Shown piece after piece: positions 52,685-62,192 of a stretch of DNA of 64,000 nucleotides (the stretch's first letter is position 1; the number at the start of each line of letters is the position of its first letter). A program made the translations under genes and the position numbers. This DNA comes from Hymenobacter sp. BT188. GTDB lineage: Bacteria; Bacteroidota; Bacteroidia; Cytophagales; Hymenobacteraceae. The notes below the pieces were generated by a model. That model saw nothing but the letters and a program-made list of their open reading frames with translations, was not told where the DNA came from and made no database searches. The stretch is taken from positions 186,001 through 250,000 of the forward strand of contig NZ_JACSCW010000003.1 of the NCBI RefSeq assembly GCF_014333585.1, written 5' to 3'.

Positions 52685-53191
52685 ATGCTAAACGAAATCC
52701 TCTTTTATTCCCTCGACCGGGCCATCCGGCAATACCGCAAGTTCGCGCAAGCCAACATTGACCGGGCCGGTATCGACATCACCGTAGACCAGTGGCTGGT
52801 GCTGCGCGTGATTGAGGAGCACAATGATTTAACCCAAGCCGACATTGCCGACCGGGTATTTAAAGATCAGGCATCGGTGGCCCGCATCATTGCCCTGCTG
52901 CTGAAGCGCGGCCTGATAGGAGCAGAGCCATTGCCCAATGATGGTCGGCGCACCCAACTGCGGGTAACCGTAGCTGGCCACGACACACTGGTAGCCGTGC
53001 AGCCAGTGGTACTCAGCAACCGGGCCACCGCCCTGGAAGGCCTAAGCGAAACCAGCTTGGACCAGATGCGGCAGGGCTTGGAGCGCATCTATACCAATTG
53101 CCTGCCTCCTCAGACAGCACTTGAGAACGCAACTCAACCATCACCTGCCGAAAAACTTCGGCCTGTTGCCAAAAGCTCTTCAGCTCAGTAA
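52685..53191 (+). CDS. MarR family transcriptional regulator
   Basis: The 168-residue protein has the MarR winged helix: DQWLVLRVIEEHNDLTQADI, then VFKDQASVARIIALLLKRGLI and the wing DGRRTQLRVTVAG. ATG 52685 is preferred over a GTG one codon earlier. It probably controls itself, and perhaps the downstream outer-membrane protein gene, from the two palindromes upstream. The C-terminal 30 residues are polar and likely disordered. Confidence 0.9.
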   Translation: MLNEILFYSLDRAIRQYRKFAQANIDRAGIDITVDQWLVLRVIEEHNDLTQADIADRVFKDQASVARIIALLLKRGLIGAEPLPNDGRRTQLRVTVAGHDTLVAVQPVVLSNRATALEGLSETSLDQMRQGLERIYTNCLPPQTALENATQPSPAEKLRPVAKSSSAQ

Positions 53192-53351
53192 AGTCGGTCT
53201 TTATGTATACAAGCTATCGTCCTCCGCCTGCCTGATCAGGCTACTTTGCCCCCCGGCTTCTCTGTAAGCCACCCTCCTAATTCTTGCCTGTAAATACCGT
53301 GGCCAAAATGGTCACGCTTCTCATTGTGCCCATACTTTTCTCCCTATATCC

Positions 53352-55820
53352 ATGCTAACCTTTCTTCTTTATCTGCGCTTACCGGCTGCAAAGCGCGTTT
53401 TTTACCTTCTTCTGCCATGCTTGCTTGTCGGCTTTAGCGCCACGGCTCAGAGCCGCGTGAGCGGTACTGTCCGTAGCGCCGATGCAGGTACGGGTATTGA
53501 GTACGCCACCGTCACGCTGCACCGCGCCGCCGACTCTGCCATGGTCAAAACGGAATTCAGCGATGCGCAGGGGGCTTTTCGCTTCGAGCAGGCCGCCCAG
53601 GGGCGCTACTTAGTATCGGCGGCGCAGGTAGGGTTTGTGCGGACGTGGTCGGGGCCGTTTGAGGTGACGACGGAGAACTACACGCTGCCGGCTTTGGTAC
53701 TGAAATCCAGTCAGGCTACGGCGCTGAAGGAAGTAACGGTAATTGGGCAAAAACCCTTGTACGAGCGTCTGGCAGACCGTACCGTAGTGAACGTGGAAGG
53801 CTCGACGCTGGCCGCCGGCAACACCACGCTCGATGTGCTCAACCGGGCCCCCGGCGTAACCGTGGACGGCAGCGACAACCTAGCTTTGCGGGGCCGGCAG
53901 GGCGTATTGGTGCTCATCGATGGCAAGCGCCAGCCCATGACGGGAACCGAGCTAGCCGACTACCTGCGCGCGTTGCCCGCTGACCAACTGAAAAGCATTG
54001 AATTAATAACGAACCCCCCAGCCAAATACGACGCTCAGGGCGGGGCCGGCATCATCGCCATCAACCTCAAAAAAGACCAGCGCCAGGGCACCAACGGCTC
54101 CGTGAATGCCAGCTACGGCCGCAGCCAGTACGATAAGTTTACGGGGGGCTTTTCGCTTAATAGTCGGCGTAAGAGCTTGAATACGTTTGGTAGCTATACC
54201 TACTCAGACCGTGAAGGCTTGGGTAAACTGGATATTTACCGGGATTTCTTCGATAACAGCACGGGCAGCCAAGTGCTTATCGGCAGCAGCGACCAGCAAA
54301 ACAGTAGTATCAGCCAGTCGAAGACGCACAGCGGCCGGATGGGCTTTGACTACAACTTCTCGGAGCGCACCGTGGTGGGGGCGGCTTTTAGCGGCTTGTC
54401 CAACAAAGGTCCTGGGCTCGCGCGCAACCAAACCACTCTTTTTGATGGCACAGGTACTATTGCCGATGTATATAATGCCAATACTAATCGGGATTTTCGG
54501 TCGGCAAATGGCACAGCTAATCTGAACTTCAAGCATACTTTTGCCGACTCGGCAAACAGCGGCGAGCTGACTGCCGACGTAGACTATGCTCGCTACACCC
54601 TCGACCGTTTGCAGGAGCAGCGCACCGAATACTTACTACAGGAGCGTACTAGCAATTTACTTGTTGGTGATCAGGAAGGCGATTTGGCCATCATGTCGGC
54701 GAAGGCGGACTATATACAGCCCCTGCCCCGCAAAACGCGGCTGGAGGCCGGCGCCAAAATCAGCCGAGTTACCTCCGATAATGATGTGGTGTTTAGGAAC
54801 ACCGAAGGCAGTTTGACTACGATTGATCTCAACCGCACAAACCGCTTCAAATACGAGGAAAATATTGGCGCAGCTTACCTGAATCTGAATCGGACTTTAG
54901 CCAAAACCACCTTGCAGGCGGGCCTGCGCGTGGAGCAAACGAAGGCCATTGGTCGCCAAGTGGTTGGCGACAGCTCGTTCCGGCGCAACTACGCTCAGCT
55001 CTTTCCCAGTGCGGCTATAAAGCGCACCCTCAACGACAAAAATGAGGTGAATCTGACCTTGAGCCGACGTATTAACCGACCCTCCTACGGCCAGCTTAAC
55101 CCCTTCCGGATCATTATCAACCCGACTACTTCGGGAGCGGGCAATCCTAATCTGCTGCCCGAAACCAGCTACAACGTGGAGTTGTCGCACACCTTCAAGC
55201 AGAAATTTACCAGCACGCTCAGCTATAGCCGCACTGATAAACCTATTATTGGCGTAGTGCAGCCCGAAACGGACTCGACCGTTATATCAACTGGCGTAAA
55301 CCTGAGCCGCCAAGACTACTATGCTCTGACGCTGACGGCTCCTTTGGAAGTCAAGAAATGGTGGCAGATATACAACAACGCCGTATTCTATTACAGCCGT
55401 TTCATTGGCGACTTGGCCGGCACCTCGCTCGATAAAGGTCGGCCCGCGTTTAATATCACCAGCAACAGCACTTTCACGTTTGACAAAGGCTGGGGGGCAG
55501 AATTGAATACTCGCTTTCAGTCAGGTGAGCAGTATGGCTTCCTGCGCGTGAAGCCCAATGGGCAAGTATCGCTAGGCGTGCAGAAATCGGTGTGGGACCG
55601 GAAGGGCAACATCAAGCTGAACGTGACGGACTTATTCTACACGAATAGAGTGCGCGCCGTTTCGGCCTACGATAACTACGTGGAGCGCTTCTACCAGCGC
55701 CAGGATTCGCGCGTGGCTACGCTTTCCTTCACCTATCGTTTTGGCAATGACAAGCTAGCCCCTACGCGTCGCCGGCAAGGTGGCGCCGAGGATGAGAAGC
55801 GCCGGGCCGGCGGATCATAA
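53352..55820 (+). CDS. TonB-dependent-receptor-like outer membrane protein
   Basis: The 822-residue protein has a signal peptide (LLLPCLLVGFSATAQ) and a carboxypeptidase-regulatory-like beta domain at about 35-115 (VSGTVRSADAGTGIEYATVT). A plug-like domain follows (LDVLNRAPGVTVDG, VLVLIDGKRQPM, IELITNPPAKYDAQGGAGII), then a long beta-barrel of the OMP_b-brl_3 type ending in TLSFTYRFG. It belongs to the outer-membrane beta-barrel/TonB receptor group that takes up large substrates. No SusD partner is present. The preceding MarR gene may regulate it. Confidence 0.9.
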   Translation: MLTFLLYLRLPAAKRVFYLLLPCLLVGFSATAQSRVSGTVRSADAGTGIEYATVTLHRAADSAMVKTEFSDAQGAFRFEQAAQGRYLVSAAQVGFVRTWSGPFEVTTENYTLPALVLKSSQATALKEVTVIGQKPLYERLADRTVVNVEGSTLAAGNTTLDVLNRAPGVTVDGSDNLALRGRQGVLVLIDGKRQPMTGTELADYLRALPADQLKSIELITNPPAKYDAQGGAGIIAINLKKDQRQGTNGSVNASYGRSQYDKFTGGFSLNSRRKSLNTFGSYTYSDREGLGKLDIYRDFFDNSTGSQVLIGSSDQQNSSISQSKTHSGRMGFDYNFSERTVVGAAFSGLSNKGPGLARNQTTLFDGTGTIADVYNANTNRDFRSANGTANLNFKHTFADSANSGELTADVDYARYTLDRLQEQRTEYLLQERTSNLLVGDQEGDLAIMSAKADYIQPLPRKTRLEAGAKISRVTSDNDVVFRNTEGSLTTIDLNRTNRFKYEENIGAAYLNLNRTLAKTTLQAGLRVEQTKAIGRQVVGDSSFRRNYAQLFPSAAIKRTLNDKNEVNLTLSRRINRPSYGQLNPFRIIINPTTSGAGNPNLLPETSYNVELSHTFKQKFTSTLSYSRTDKPIIGVVQPETDSTVISTGVNLSRQDYYALTLTAPLEVKKWWQIYNNAVFYYSRFIGDLAGTSLDKGRPAFNITSNSTFTFDKGWGAELNTRFQSGEQYGFLRVKPNGQVSLGVQKSVWDRKGNIKLNVTDLFYTNRVRAVSAYDNYVERFYQRQDSRVATLSFTYRFGNDKLAPTRRRQGGAEDEKRRAGGS

Positions 55821-55835
55821 CATCCTCTTTTTCGG

Positions 55836-55880
55836 AAAAGCCCCCCATCTGTAGCGCGGTTACAGTTGGGGGGCTTTTTT
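55836..55880 (+). terminator. Terminator of the outer-membrane protein gene
   Basis: AAAAGCCCCCC pairs with GGGGGGCTTTTTT around a loop of about 22 bases that itself contains a short GTAGCGC-type pairing. It lies 16 bases after the stop. Confidence 0.85.
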
Positions 55881-56258
55881 ATGAAAAAATGAAGCAGGAG
55901 AGGGGAATAGCCGCCTAACGCGGTACCACCACAAATGAAACGTTTTTCAAATCCCTACATAGAGCCGTTACTCGGACCATATACGCTCATCGGCTTGTGC
56001 GGACTCGCTGGGATACAGTATCAATAGAAAGAACAATACTGGCGGCGGCACTGCTCAACCGGGAAAAAAAGTGAGTGGTTGGCAGCAGCTATGGGCTGGG
56101 ATAAACTGCGGGCAAAGCATTCTTTTTCTCCAATAGAATAGTTAGCCTAAAATATGATAAAAAACAGGTATTATTGGATGGGAATATGTGCCTGCCTTCC
56201 CGGTTGCTCGTATTGCCTCGCCTCACCCCTTTCTCACTACTCGTAGAACGTACTATTT
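55881..56258. other. Intergenic region before the M16 peptidase
   Basis: About 380 bases hold no credible gene. A frame at 56174-56548 overlaps the peptidase start out of phase and has an Arg/Pro-rich product, so it is a shadow. The promoter of the peptidase gene must lie here. Confidence 0.4.
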
Positions 56259-59200
56259 ATGCGCCCCAAATCCGTGTGGCTGCTGGGCCTCGGCCTAGCC
56301 CTGGCTCTGCCCCCTGCCGTGGCTCAACAAACCCCCGCCCCGAAGAAAACCACCAAGCCAGCTCCCGCCCCCGGGGGTACCAAGCTGGTCGAGAAAGTCT
56401 CCCGCAAGGGCTCGGAACTGGTTATTCCCTACGAAAAATACGTGCTGCCCAACGGCCTGACGTTGCTCGTGCACGAAGATCACAGCGACCCGCTGGTACA
56501 CGTCGACGTAACGTACCACGTGGGCTCGGCCCGCGAATCCATCGGTAAGTCGGGCTTTGCTCACTTCTTTGAGCACATGATGTTCCAGGGCTCCGACAAC
56601 GTGGCCGACGAGCAACACTTCAAAACCGTGACGGCGTCAGGCGGCACTCTCAACGGTACTACCAACCGCGACCGGACCAATTATTTTGAGACCGTCCCGA
56701 ACAATCAGCTAGAAACCGCTCTCTGGCTGGAAGCTGACCGCATGGGCTTCTTGCTTGATGCCGTCACCCAGCCAAAGTTTGAGGTGCAGCGCTCGACCGT
56801 GAAAAACGAACGGGGCCAAGGGGTAGACAACGTGCCTTATGGTAGAACGTGGGAAACGATGTATAAAGCGCTCTACCCATATGGGCACCCCTATTCCTGG
56901 GACGTCATTGGCTACTTGGAAGACCTGGACCGCTCGGACGTAAATGATTTGAAAAACTTTTTCCTGCGCTGGTACGGTCCTAATAATGCGACCCTTACGG
57001 TGGGCGGGGATGTGAAACCGGCCGAAGTAGTGAAACTGGTCGAGAAGTACTTTGGCTCTATTAATCGCGGTCCGGCCGTAGAGAACGTGAAGCTGCCCGC
57101 CCCCAAGCTCACTGCTGACCGCTACGTGAGCTATGAGGACAATGTGCGTTTTCCGCAGCTGGTCATGGTATTTCCGACGGTGCCCCAGTATCACCCCGAC
57201 GAAACGGCACTGGATGCGTTGTCCGAAATCATGGGGCAGGGCAAAAACTCCTTGCTGTATAAGAACCTAGTGAAAAACCAGAAAGCGGTGTTGGCTCAGA
57301 CTATCAGCCGTCCCTCGGAGCTATCCGGTGAATTTCTGATTCTTGCCCGCAGCTTTCCGGGTAAAGGGCTTGATAGCATGGAGGTGATTGTGCGGCAGAC
57401 CCTAGCCGAATTCGAGAGAACCGGCGTCACGGACGAGCAGGTGCAGCGGTTCAAGTCCAGCACGGAAGCGCAGGTCGTTAATAGCCTGGCCAGCGTGAGC
57501 GGCAAGGTGTCGCAGCTAGCCGCCTACCAGACCTACACCGGCAACCCGAACCGGTTGACCGAGGAACTCAAACGTCTGCGCGCGCTCACCAAAGCGGATG
57601 TGGTACGCGTCTACAACCAGTATATCAAAGGCAAAAAAGCGGTGCTAGTAAGCGTAGTGCCAAAAACTGCGCCCAACCTGCTAGCGAAGGCCGATAACTA
57701 CACGGTCTCGAAAGAAGGATTTCAGGCCCCGGCCGATGTTTACCAAGGCCTAACGTACGTCAAAGCGAAGGATACGTTTGACCGCAGTAAGCAGCCGAAA
57801 GGTGGCGCGAATCCGGTGGTACAAGTGCCGGCCGTGTGGCAGGAGCAGTTCAAGAATGGCCTGCGCGTGATGGGCACCCGCAACACGGAGATTCCGTCCG
57901 TCACGCTGCAGTTAACCATTCGCGGCGGGCACCGCTTAGAGCAAGCCGACCGCACCAAAGCGGGCATTGCTTCGCTCACGGCGGCCATGCTCAATGAAGG
58001 CTCGCAGAAATACTCAGGCGAAGAGTTCACCGCCGCCCTCGACCGCCTGGGCAGCACGGTGCAGGTAATTCCGGGTGATGACAACACGACGGTATATGTG
58101 CAGTCCTTGACCAAAAACCTGGATCAGACGATGGCCTTGGTAGAGGAGCGCCTGATGCGCCCCCGCTTCGATGCGGCTGACTTCGCCCGGATCAAGAAGC
58201 AGACCCTGGAAAACATTGCGAACCAGAATACACAGCCAGTTACTATCGCTAATAAGACGTACAGTCGTCTGCTCTACGGGGCGGACGATATCATGAGCAT
58301 CCCGACCAGCGGTACCCAGAATTCGGTGCAGAACATCACCCTGGAGGATGTGAAGCAGTTTTACGCCAAGTATTACGCGCCCAATATCTCCCACTTAGTG
58401 GCAGTTGGCGACGTGGAGCAGCAAACGCTGGTCTCGAAGCTGGGCTTCCTGGAGAACTGGAGCCGCAAAGAAGTGACCTTGCCGGCGGTGACCGTGGCCT
58501 CTAAGCCCGATAAGACCAAGCTGTATTTTGTGAACAAGGACGGCGCAGCTCAGTCGGAAATTCGCATCGGCTATTTGGCCCTGCCCTACGACGCGACCGG
58601 CGATTACTATAAGGCAGACCTCTCGAACTACGTGCTGGGCGGTGCCTTCAACTCGCGCATCAACCTGAACCTACGCGAGGACAAAGGCTACACCTATGGC
58701 GCCCGCTCGGGGTACGCCGGCAGCCGCTATGCCGGACCGTTTACGGCCTCCGCTGGAGTGCGCGCCGATGCGACGGCTGCCTCCGTCAAGGAGTTCGTGA
58801 AAGAAATCGACTCCTATCGCAAGAGTGGTGTTACGGACGAAGAGTTGGCATTCCTGAAGTCGTCGGTAGGGCAGCGCGATGCGCGTCTCTACGAGACGGG
58901 GCAGCAGAAAGCGGCGTTCCTAAGCCGCATGCTCGAGTATGATCTGAGCCCGGACTACTTGAAAAAGCAGACCGAGATCTTGCAGAATCTGACCAAGGAA
59001 GACGTGAAGGCCAGCGCCGAGAAATACCTGCCCTTAGAAAGCATGGTGCTGGTGGTAACCGGCGACAAGCAGCAACTGCCCGAACTCCAGAAGCTAGGCT
59101 ACGAGGTCATCGAGCTGGACCTGGATGGCACCCCCGTCAAAGCAGATATGTCCGCTTCCTACAACGTGGTAGCGCCCGCGGCCCCCGAAGAAGCTCCTGC

Positions 59201-59285
59201 TACCGACAAAAAGGCCAAGCGGAAGATGAAAACGGATAATGGTAAGAAGATGAAAATCAAGGAGAAAACAGAAAAGACTAAGTAG
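56259..59285 (+). CDS. M16 (insulinase/pitrilysin) family zinc peptidase
   Basis: The 1008-residue protein has a signal peptide (LLGLGLALALPPAVAQ) and two tandem M16 halves. The first carries the inverted zinc motif HFFEH within FAHFFEHMMFQGSDN, with the third ligand further on. The second half lacks HXXEH, as usual for the non-catalytic partner half. The Lys-rich C-terminal tail (KRKMKTDNGKKMKIKEKTEK) is unusual. It is a periplasmic or secreted protease and a single-gene unit between two terminators. Confidence 0.9.
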   Translation: MRPKSVWLLGLGLALALPPAVAQQTPAPKKTTKPAPAPGGTKLVEKVSRKGSELVIPYEKYVLPNGLTLLVHEDHSDPLVHVDVTYHVGSARESIGKSGFAHFFEHMMFQGSDNVADEQHFKTVTASGGTLNGTTNRDRTNYFETVPNNQLETALWLEADRMGFLLDAVTQPKFEVQRSTVKNERGQGVDNVPYGRTWETMYKALYPYGHPYSWDVIGYLEDLDRSDVNDLKNFFLRWYGPNNATLTVGGDVKPAEVVKLVEKYFGSINRGPAVENVKLPAPKLTADRYVSYEDNVRFPQLVMVFPTVPQYHPDETALDALSEIMGQGKNSLLYKNLVKNQKAVLAQTISRPSELSGEFLILARSFPGKGLDSMEVIVRQTLAEFERTGVTDEQVQRFKSSTEAQVVNSLASVSGKVSQLAAYQTYTGNPNRLTEELKRLRALTKADVVRVYNQYIKGKKAVLVSVVPKTAPNLLAKADNYTVSKEGFQAPADVYQGLTYVKAKDTFDRSKQPKGGANPVVQVPAVWQEQFKNGLRVMGTRNTEIPSVTLQLTIRGGHRLEQADRTKAGIASLTAAMLNEGSQKYSGEEFTAALDRLGSTVQVIPGDDNTTVYVQSLTKNLDQTMALVEERLMRPRFDAADFARIKKQTLENIANQNTQPVTIANKTYSRLLYGADDIMSIPTSGTQNSVQNITLEDVKQFYAKYYAPNISHLVAVGDVEQQTLVSKLGFLENWSRKEVTLPAVTVASKPDKTKLYFVNKDGAAQSEIRIGYLALPYDATGDYYKADLSNYVLGGAFNSRINLNLREDKGYTYGARSGYAGSRYAGPFTASAGVRADATAASVKEFVKEIDSYRKSGVTDEELAFLKSSVGQRDARLYETGQQKAAFLSRMLEYDLSPDYLKKQTEILQNLTKEDVKASAEKYLPLESMVLVVTGDKQQLPELQKLGYEVIELDLDGTPVKADMSASYNVVAPAAPEEAPATDKKAKRKMKTDNGKKMKIKEKTEKTK

Positions 59286-59309
59286 CCTTTTTCAGTAGAC
59301 TAGCCTGAA

Positions 59310-59338
59310 GCCTGGTTCCGTGAGGAACCAGGCTTTTT
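59310..59338 (+). terminator. Terminator of the M16 peptidase gene
   Basis: GCCTGGTTCC pairs with GGAACCAGGC around a GTGA loop, followed by TTTTTT. It is a textbook intrinsic terminator 25 bases after the stop. Confidence 0.9.
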
Positions 59339-59427
59339 TGCGAGTATATATTTCAGATAAGCAGACAGGTCCTACTGTTCGGCTTTGACCCTGATAATCA
59401 TTTCAGGCATCATCGAGCTACGTCTAC

Positions 59428-59474
59428 AAAAAAAGCCCCCCACTATAACTCCTGTACAGCGGGGGGCTTTTTTG
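59428..59474. terminator. Second hairpin terminator between peptidase and sigma factor
   Basis: AAAAAAAGCCCCCC pairs with GGGGGGCTTTTTT over a loop of about 22 bases. Being symmetrical, it can act in both directions. Confidence 0.8.
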
Positions 59475-59638
59475 TGCTTTGGTGATAGAAGTCTTGGCTG
59501 AATAAGTAACAGGGTAATCGTCCGCATTATGCTGAGGTTTCAGCTATCTTTTGCCTTGCCGAAAAAATATTTCAATACCCTTGTAACGATTGCCCGATCT
59601 CCCGGTACTCGCTGCAATCCAACTCCAAAACTCACGCG

Positions 59639-60178
59639 GTGGAAACCAGAAGCGACGAAGAACTAATGGCAGCCGTTCAGGCCGACGACCTCGACCAGGT
59701 GGTGCCGTTGTTCGAGCGCTATCAGGGGCCACTGTTCAACTTCCTCTACCGCCTTACCAGCGACTACGAAACCAGTCAGGACCTCACGCAAACCGTGTTT
59801 GAGCGCCTGCTGAAGTACCGGGCCAGCTATCGGCCGGGGCAGCCCTTCCGGGCTTGGGCTTACCAACTGGCCCGCAATGTGCACACCGACCACTGGCAGC
59901 GCAACCAAAAAATGCGCACGACCGACGTGGTGGAAGTGGAGCGCAAGGGGGCATTGTGCGGAGCCGCCTTCCGCCACACGGCCGCTGTGGACCGCGAGCA
60001 GGATTTGCACGAGGCTATGGCTATGCTGCCGCCTGCTCAGCACGAAATCCTGGTGCTGCACCGCTTCCAGGGCTTCAGCTACGAAGAAATAGCAGACATG
60101 CTGGGCTGCACGGCGGGCGCGGCCAAAGTAAAAGCGCACCGGGCCTTACAAGCCTTGCGCACCATTTATTTCAACTAA
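59639..60178 (+). CDS. ECF sigma factor, module B
   Basis: The 179-residue sigma-70 family ECF protein is a paralogue of the one at 47010. Region 2 has LFERYQGPLFNFLYRLTS, SQDLTQTVFERLLKY and FRAWAYQLARN. Region 4 has LPPAQHEILVLHRFQGFS, then YEEIADMLGCTAGAAKVKAH. The start is GTG 59639, with no ATG upstream of region 2. It is followed after five bases by its anti-sigma gene. Confidence 0.9.
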   Translation: METRSDEELMAAVQADDLDQVVPLFERYQGPLFNFLYRLTSDYETSQDLTQTVFERLLKYRASYRPGQPFRAWAYQLARNVHTDHWQRNQKMRTTDVVEVERKGALCGAAFRHTAAVDREQDLHEAMAMLPPAQHEILVLHRFQGFSYEEIADMLGCTAGAAKVKAHRALQALRTIYFN

Positions 60179-60183
60179 CGACC

Positions 60184-61035
60184 ATGAATAGCACGCCTTC
60201 ATCCTCCGAATGCCTCGACGTAGCCGACCTGTTGGTGGACTATGCCGAGCACAGCCTGCCCCCGGAGCAAACGGCCCGGATGGCGGCTCACCTAGCTAAC
60301 TGCCCTCGCTGCCAGGAGCGTGTAGCTCAGTTGCAGGAGCTGGGGGGCAAATTTGAAGCAGCCGAGCCCGTAAGTCCTCCGCTAGCGCTGCGCGTCAACT
60401 TTATGGCTGCACTTGAGCGGGAAAAAGCGGCACTGGTGAAGCCCGAATCGGTAGGGGACGAGGCGAAAGTAATACGCTTAGAGCCTGCTACATCGGAGCA
60501 GTCAGGCATGTGGTGGCTGCGGATTGCTGCAAGCCTCCTGCTACTGGCTACGGGTGTGCTGCTGGGCAATCTGTGGCGGCCAATGGGAGCTGATGTTGCC
60601 GGCATCACCACGACTGAGACTACAGCCGACCCACGCTTTCGTGCGCTCAAGGTAAATCCTGCGGCGCCTTCCCTCTCTGCCAGCGACCGGATTCAGCTGG
60701 TAAATGAGATGGCTGGTGGAACGGAGGGCAGTGCCGACCCAACGGTGCAGGCACTCATCAACACGCTCAACTTCGACCCAAATACCAACGTGCGACTGGC
60801 CGCCGGGCAGGCGCTGTATCGCCTCCGCGACGACCCACGAGTAGGAGAGGCCTTCGTGCAATCTCTTACTATTCAGACCGACCCCAACGTGCAGATCATG
60901 CTTATTGAGCTGCTGGTAGCTCTGCGCGAACGGCGCGCTGTGCCTGAGCTGGAGCGTTTGTCGCAGCGGCGCGATGCCTTGCCCATCGTGCGCCAGCAGG
61001 CAGAGTCGGGGCTGGGTCAGTTGATACAGATATAA
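60184..61035 (+). CDS. Zinc-finger anti-sigma factor with HEAT repeats, module B
   Basis: The 283-residue product has a zf-HC2 HxxxCxxC (AHLANCPRC) near the N-terminus. One membrane helix follows at about 105-125 (WLRIAASLLLLATGVLLGNL), then a periplasmic region with HEAT-type repeats (DPNTNVRLAAGQALYRL, DPNVQIMLIELLVAL). Its organisation is the same as that of the module A anti-sigma at 47572. It should tether the adjacent sigma factor at the inner membrane. Confidence 0.85.
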   Translation: MNSTPSSSECLDVADLLVDYAEHSLPPEQTARMAAHLANCPRCQERVAQLQELGGKFEAAEPVSPPLALRVNFMAALEREKAALVKPESVGDEAKVIRLEPATSEQSGMWWLRIAASLLLLATGVLLGNLWRPMGADVAGITTTETTADPRFRALKVNPAAPSLSASDRIQLVNEMAGGTEGSADPTVQALINTLNFDPNTNVRLAAGQALYRLRDDPRVGEAFVQSLTIQTDPNVQIMLIELLVALRERRAVPELERLSQRRDALPIVRQQAESGLGQLIQI

Positions 61036-61090
61036 AGCACAACGGCAAGCCGCGTGAGGCAGCTCGCTCGCTGACGATAAAGTAGGAACT

Positions 61091-61182
61091 GTCATGCTGA
61101 GCTTGTCGAAGCATCTCTACTGATTAGTAATCAATGGCACTGCAACGAAGCGGCAGAGATGCTTCGACAAGCTCAGCATGAC
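61091..61182. repeat. Long inverted repeat, second family
   Basis: Perfect 28-base arms lie at 61091-61118 and 61155-61182 around a 36-base centre. The arms begin GTCATGCTGAGCTTGTCGAA and their ends differ from the GTAGAGAC family. From memory, repeats starting this way are widespread in genomes of this group; no match was run. It sits between the anti-sigma and DUF4097 genes of module B, where it could attenuate transcription. Confidence 0.8.
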
Positions 61183-61361
61183 AATACCATTGCACGCGAG
61201 CTGCTTCGGCCTCTGCCTGACCGCCGTTTTTAACTCAACATAAATACACAGTTCAAATTTCTCTTTCAATTCATTTTCCCAACGAACCGGGCTTGAAAAA
61301 GCCCCCCGGAAGTCGCGGTTGCGGGTGCGTTCGATTCCTTTTTACTCCACCTCCCTTTGTC

Positions 61362-62141
61362 ATGAAAAAGACCCTGTTTCTCATTTTTATCTTCCTGCTA
61401 GCGGCCAGTACCGCCTCATGGGCCCAGGAATACAAGCTTAAGCTCGGCGGCAAAGCCCACAAAATCGTGCTGGATATGAACGGCAGCGACGTCACGCTGG
61501 AAGGCTACAACGGCGATGAGCTCATCATTCGGGGTAACGGCTTTGAGCCTGCTCCAAAGCGCGCCGAAGGGCTGCGGCCTGTGTACAATTCAGCCGTAGA
61601 CAATACCCGGATCGGCCTCTCAGTAACCGAAAAGGACAATGTTGTGCGTGTAGTACAGGCCTCCCGCAAGGATACTGACTACGTAATTCGGGTGCCGCGG
61701 CAAACAGCGGTGGTGTTTACCCAAACCCAATTTGGCAGCGGCAACCTGAAAGTAACCGACTTGCAGGGCGACCTGGAAGTGAACATGAAGAACGGCGACG
61801 CGCAGCTCCTGAATATGGGCGGCGGAGTTGTAGCCAACAGCATCAGCAGCGACATTATCGTGCGCTACGCTGGGGTGGGCAAATCTCCCAGCTCTATTTC
61901 CAGCGTGAGTGGTGCGGTAGATGTTACGATGCCGGCCAGCAGCAAAACCACGCTTCAGCTGCGCACCATTTCGGGTGAAGTCTATACCGACTTCGACATC
62001 AACATGGGTAAAAAAGGCAACGATGACGACGGGTTGCGCCGCGTAGGTGGCCAAACCGTGGAGGGCACCGTGAACGGCGGCGGTACCAAAATAGCCCTGC
62101 AATCAATAAGTGGCGACGTGTTCGTTCGCAAAGCCAAGTAA
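61362..62141 (+). CDS. DUF4097 beta-strand repeat protein, module B copy 1
   Basis: ATG 61362 (MKKTLFLIFIFLLAASTASW) gives a clean signal peptide and 259 residues; the longer upstream frame reads through the leader. Repeats include NGSDVTLEGYNGDELIIRG, LQGDLEVNMKNGDAQLLNM, SISSDIIVRYAG, SVSGAVDVTMP, TISGEVYTDF and SISGDVFVRKAK. It is exported; function unknown. It follows the module B anti-sigma after about 330 bases, so it has its own promoter or is read through the inverted repeat. Confidence 0.85.
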   Translation: MKKTLFLIFIFLLAASTASWAQEYKLKLGGKAHKIVLDMNGSDVTLEGYNGDELIIRGNGFEPAPKRAEGLRPVYNSAVDNTRIGLSVTEKDNVVRVVQASRKDTDYVIRVPRQTAVVFTQTQFGSGNLKVTDLQGDLEVNMKNGDAQLLNMGGGVVANSISSDIIVRYAGVGKSPSSISSVSGAVDVTMPASSKTTLQLRTISGEVYTDFDINMGKKGNDDDGLRRVGGQTVEGTVNGGGTKIALQSISGDVFVRKAK

Positions 62142-62192
62142 TATTTCTGTCTACATATCAATTAGTTACACCATCCTAATCACTGCTTTGTC

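Noticed and set aside
56174..56548. 124-codon frame at the M16 peptidase start
   Set aside because: Out of frame with the peptidase, and its Arg/Pro-rich product is typical of a shadow frame in GC-rich DNA.
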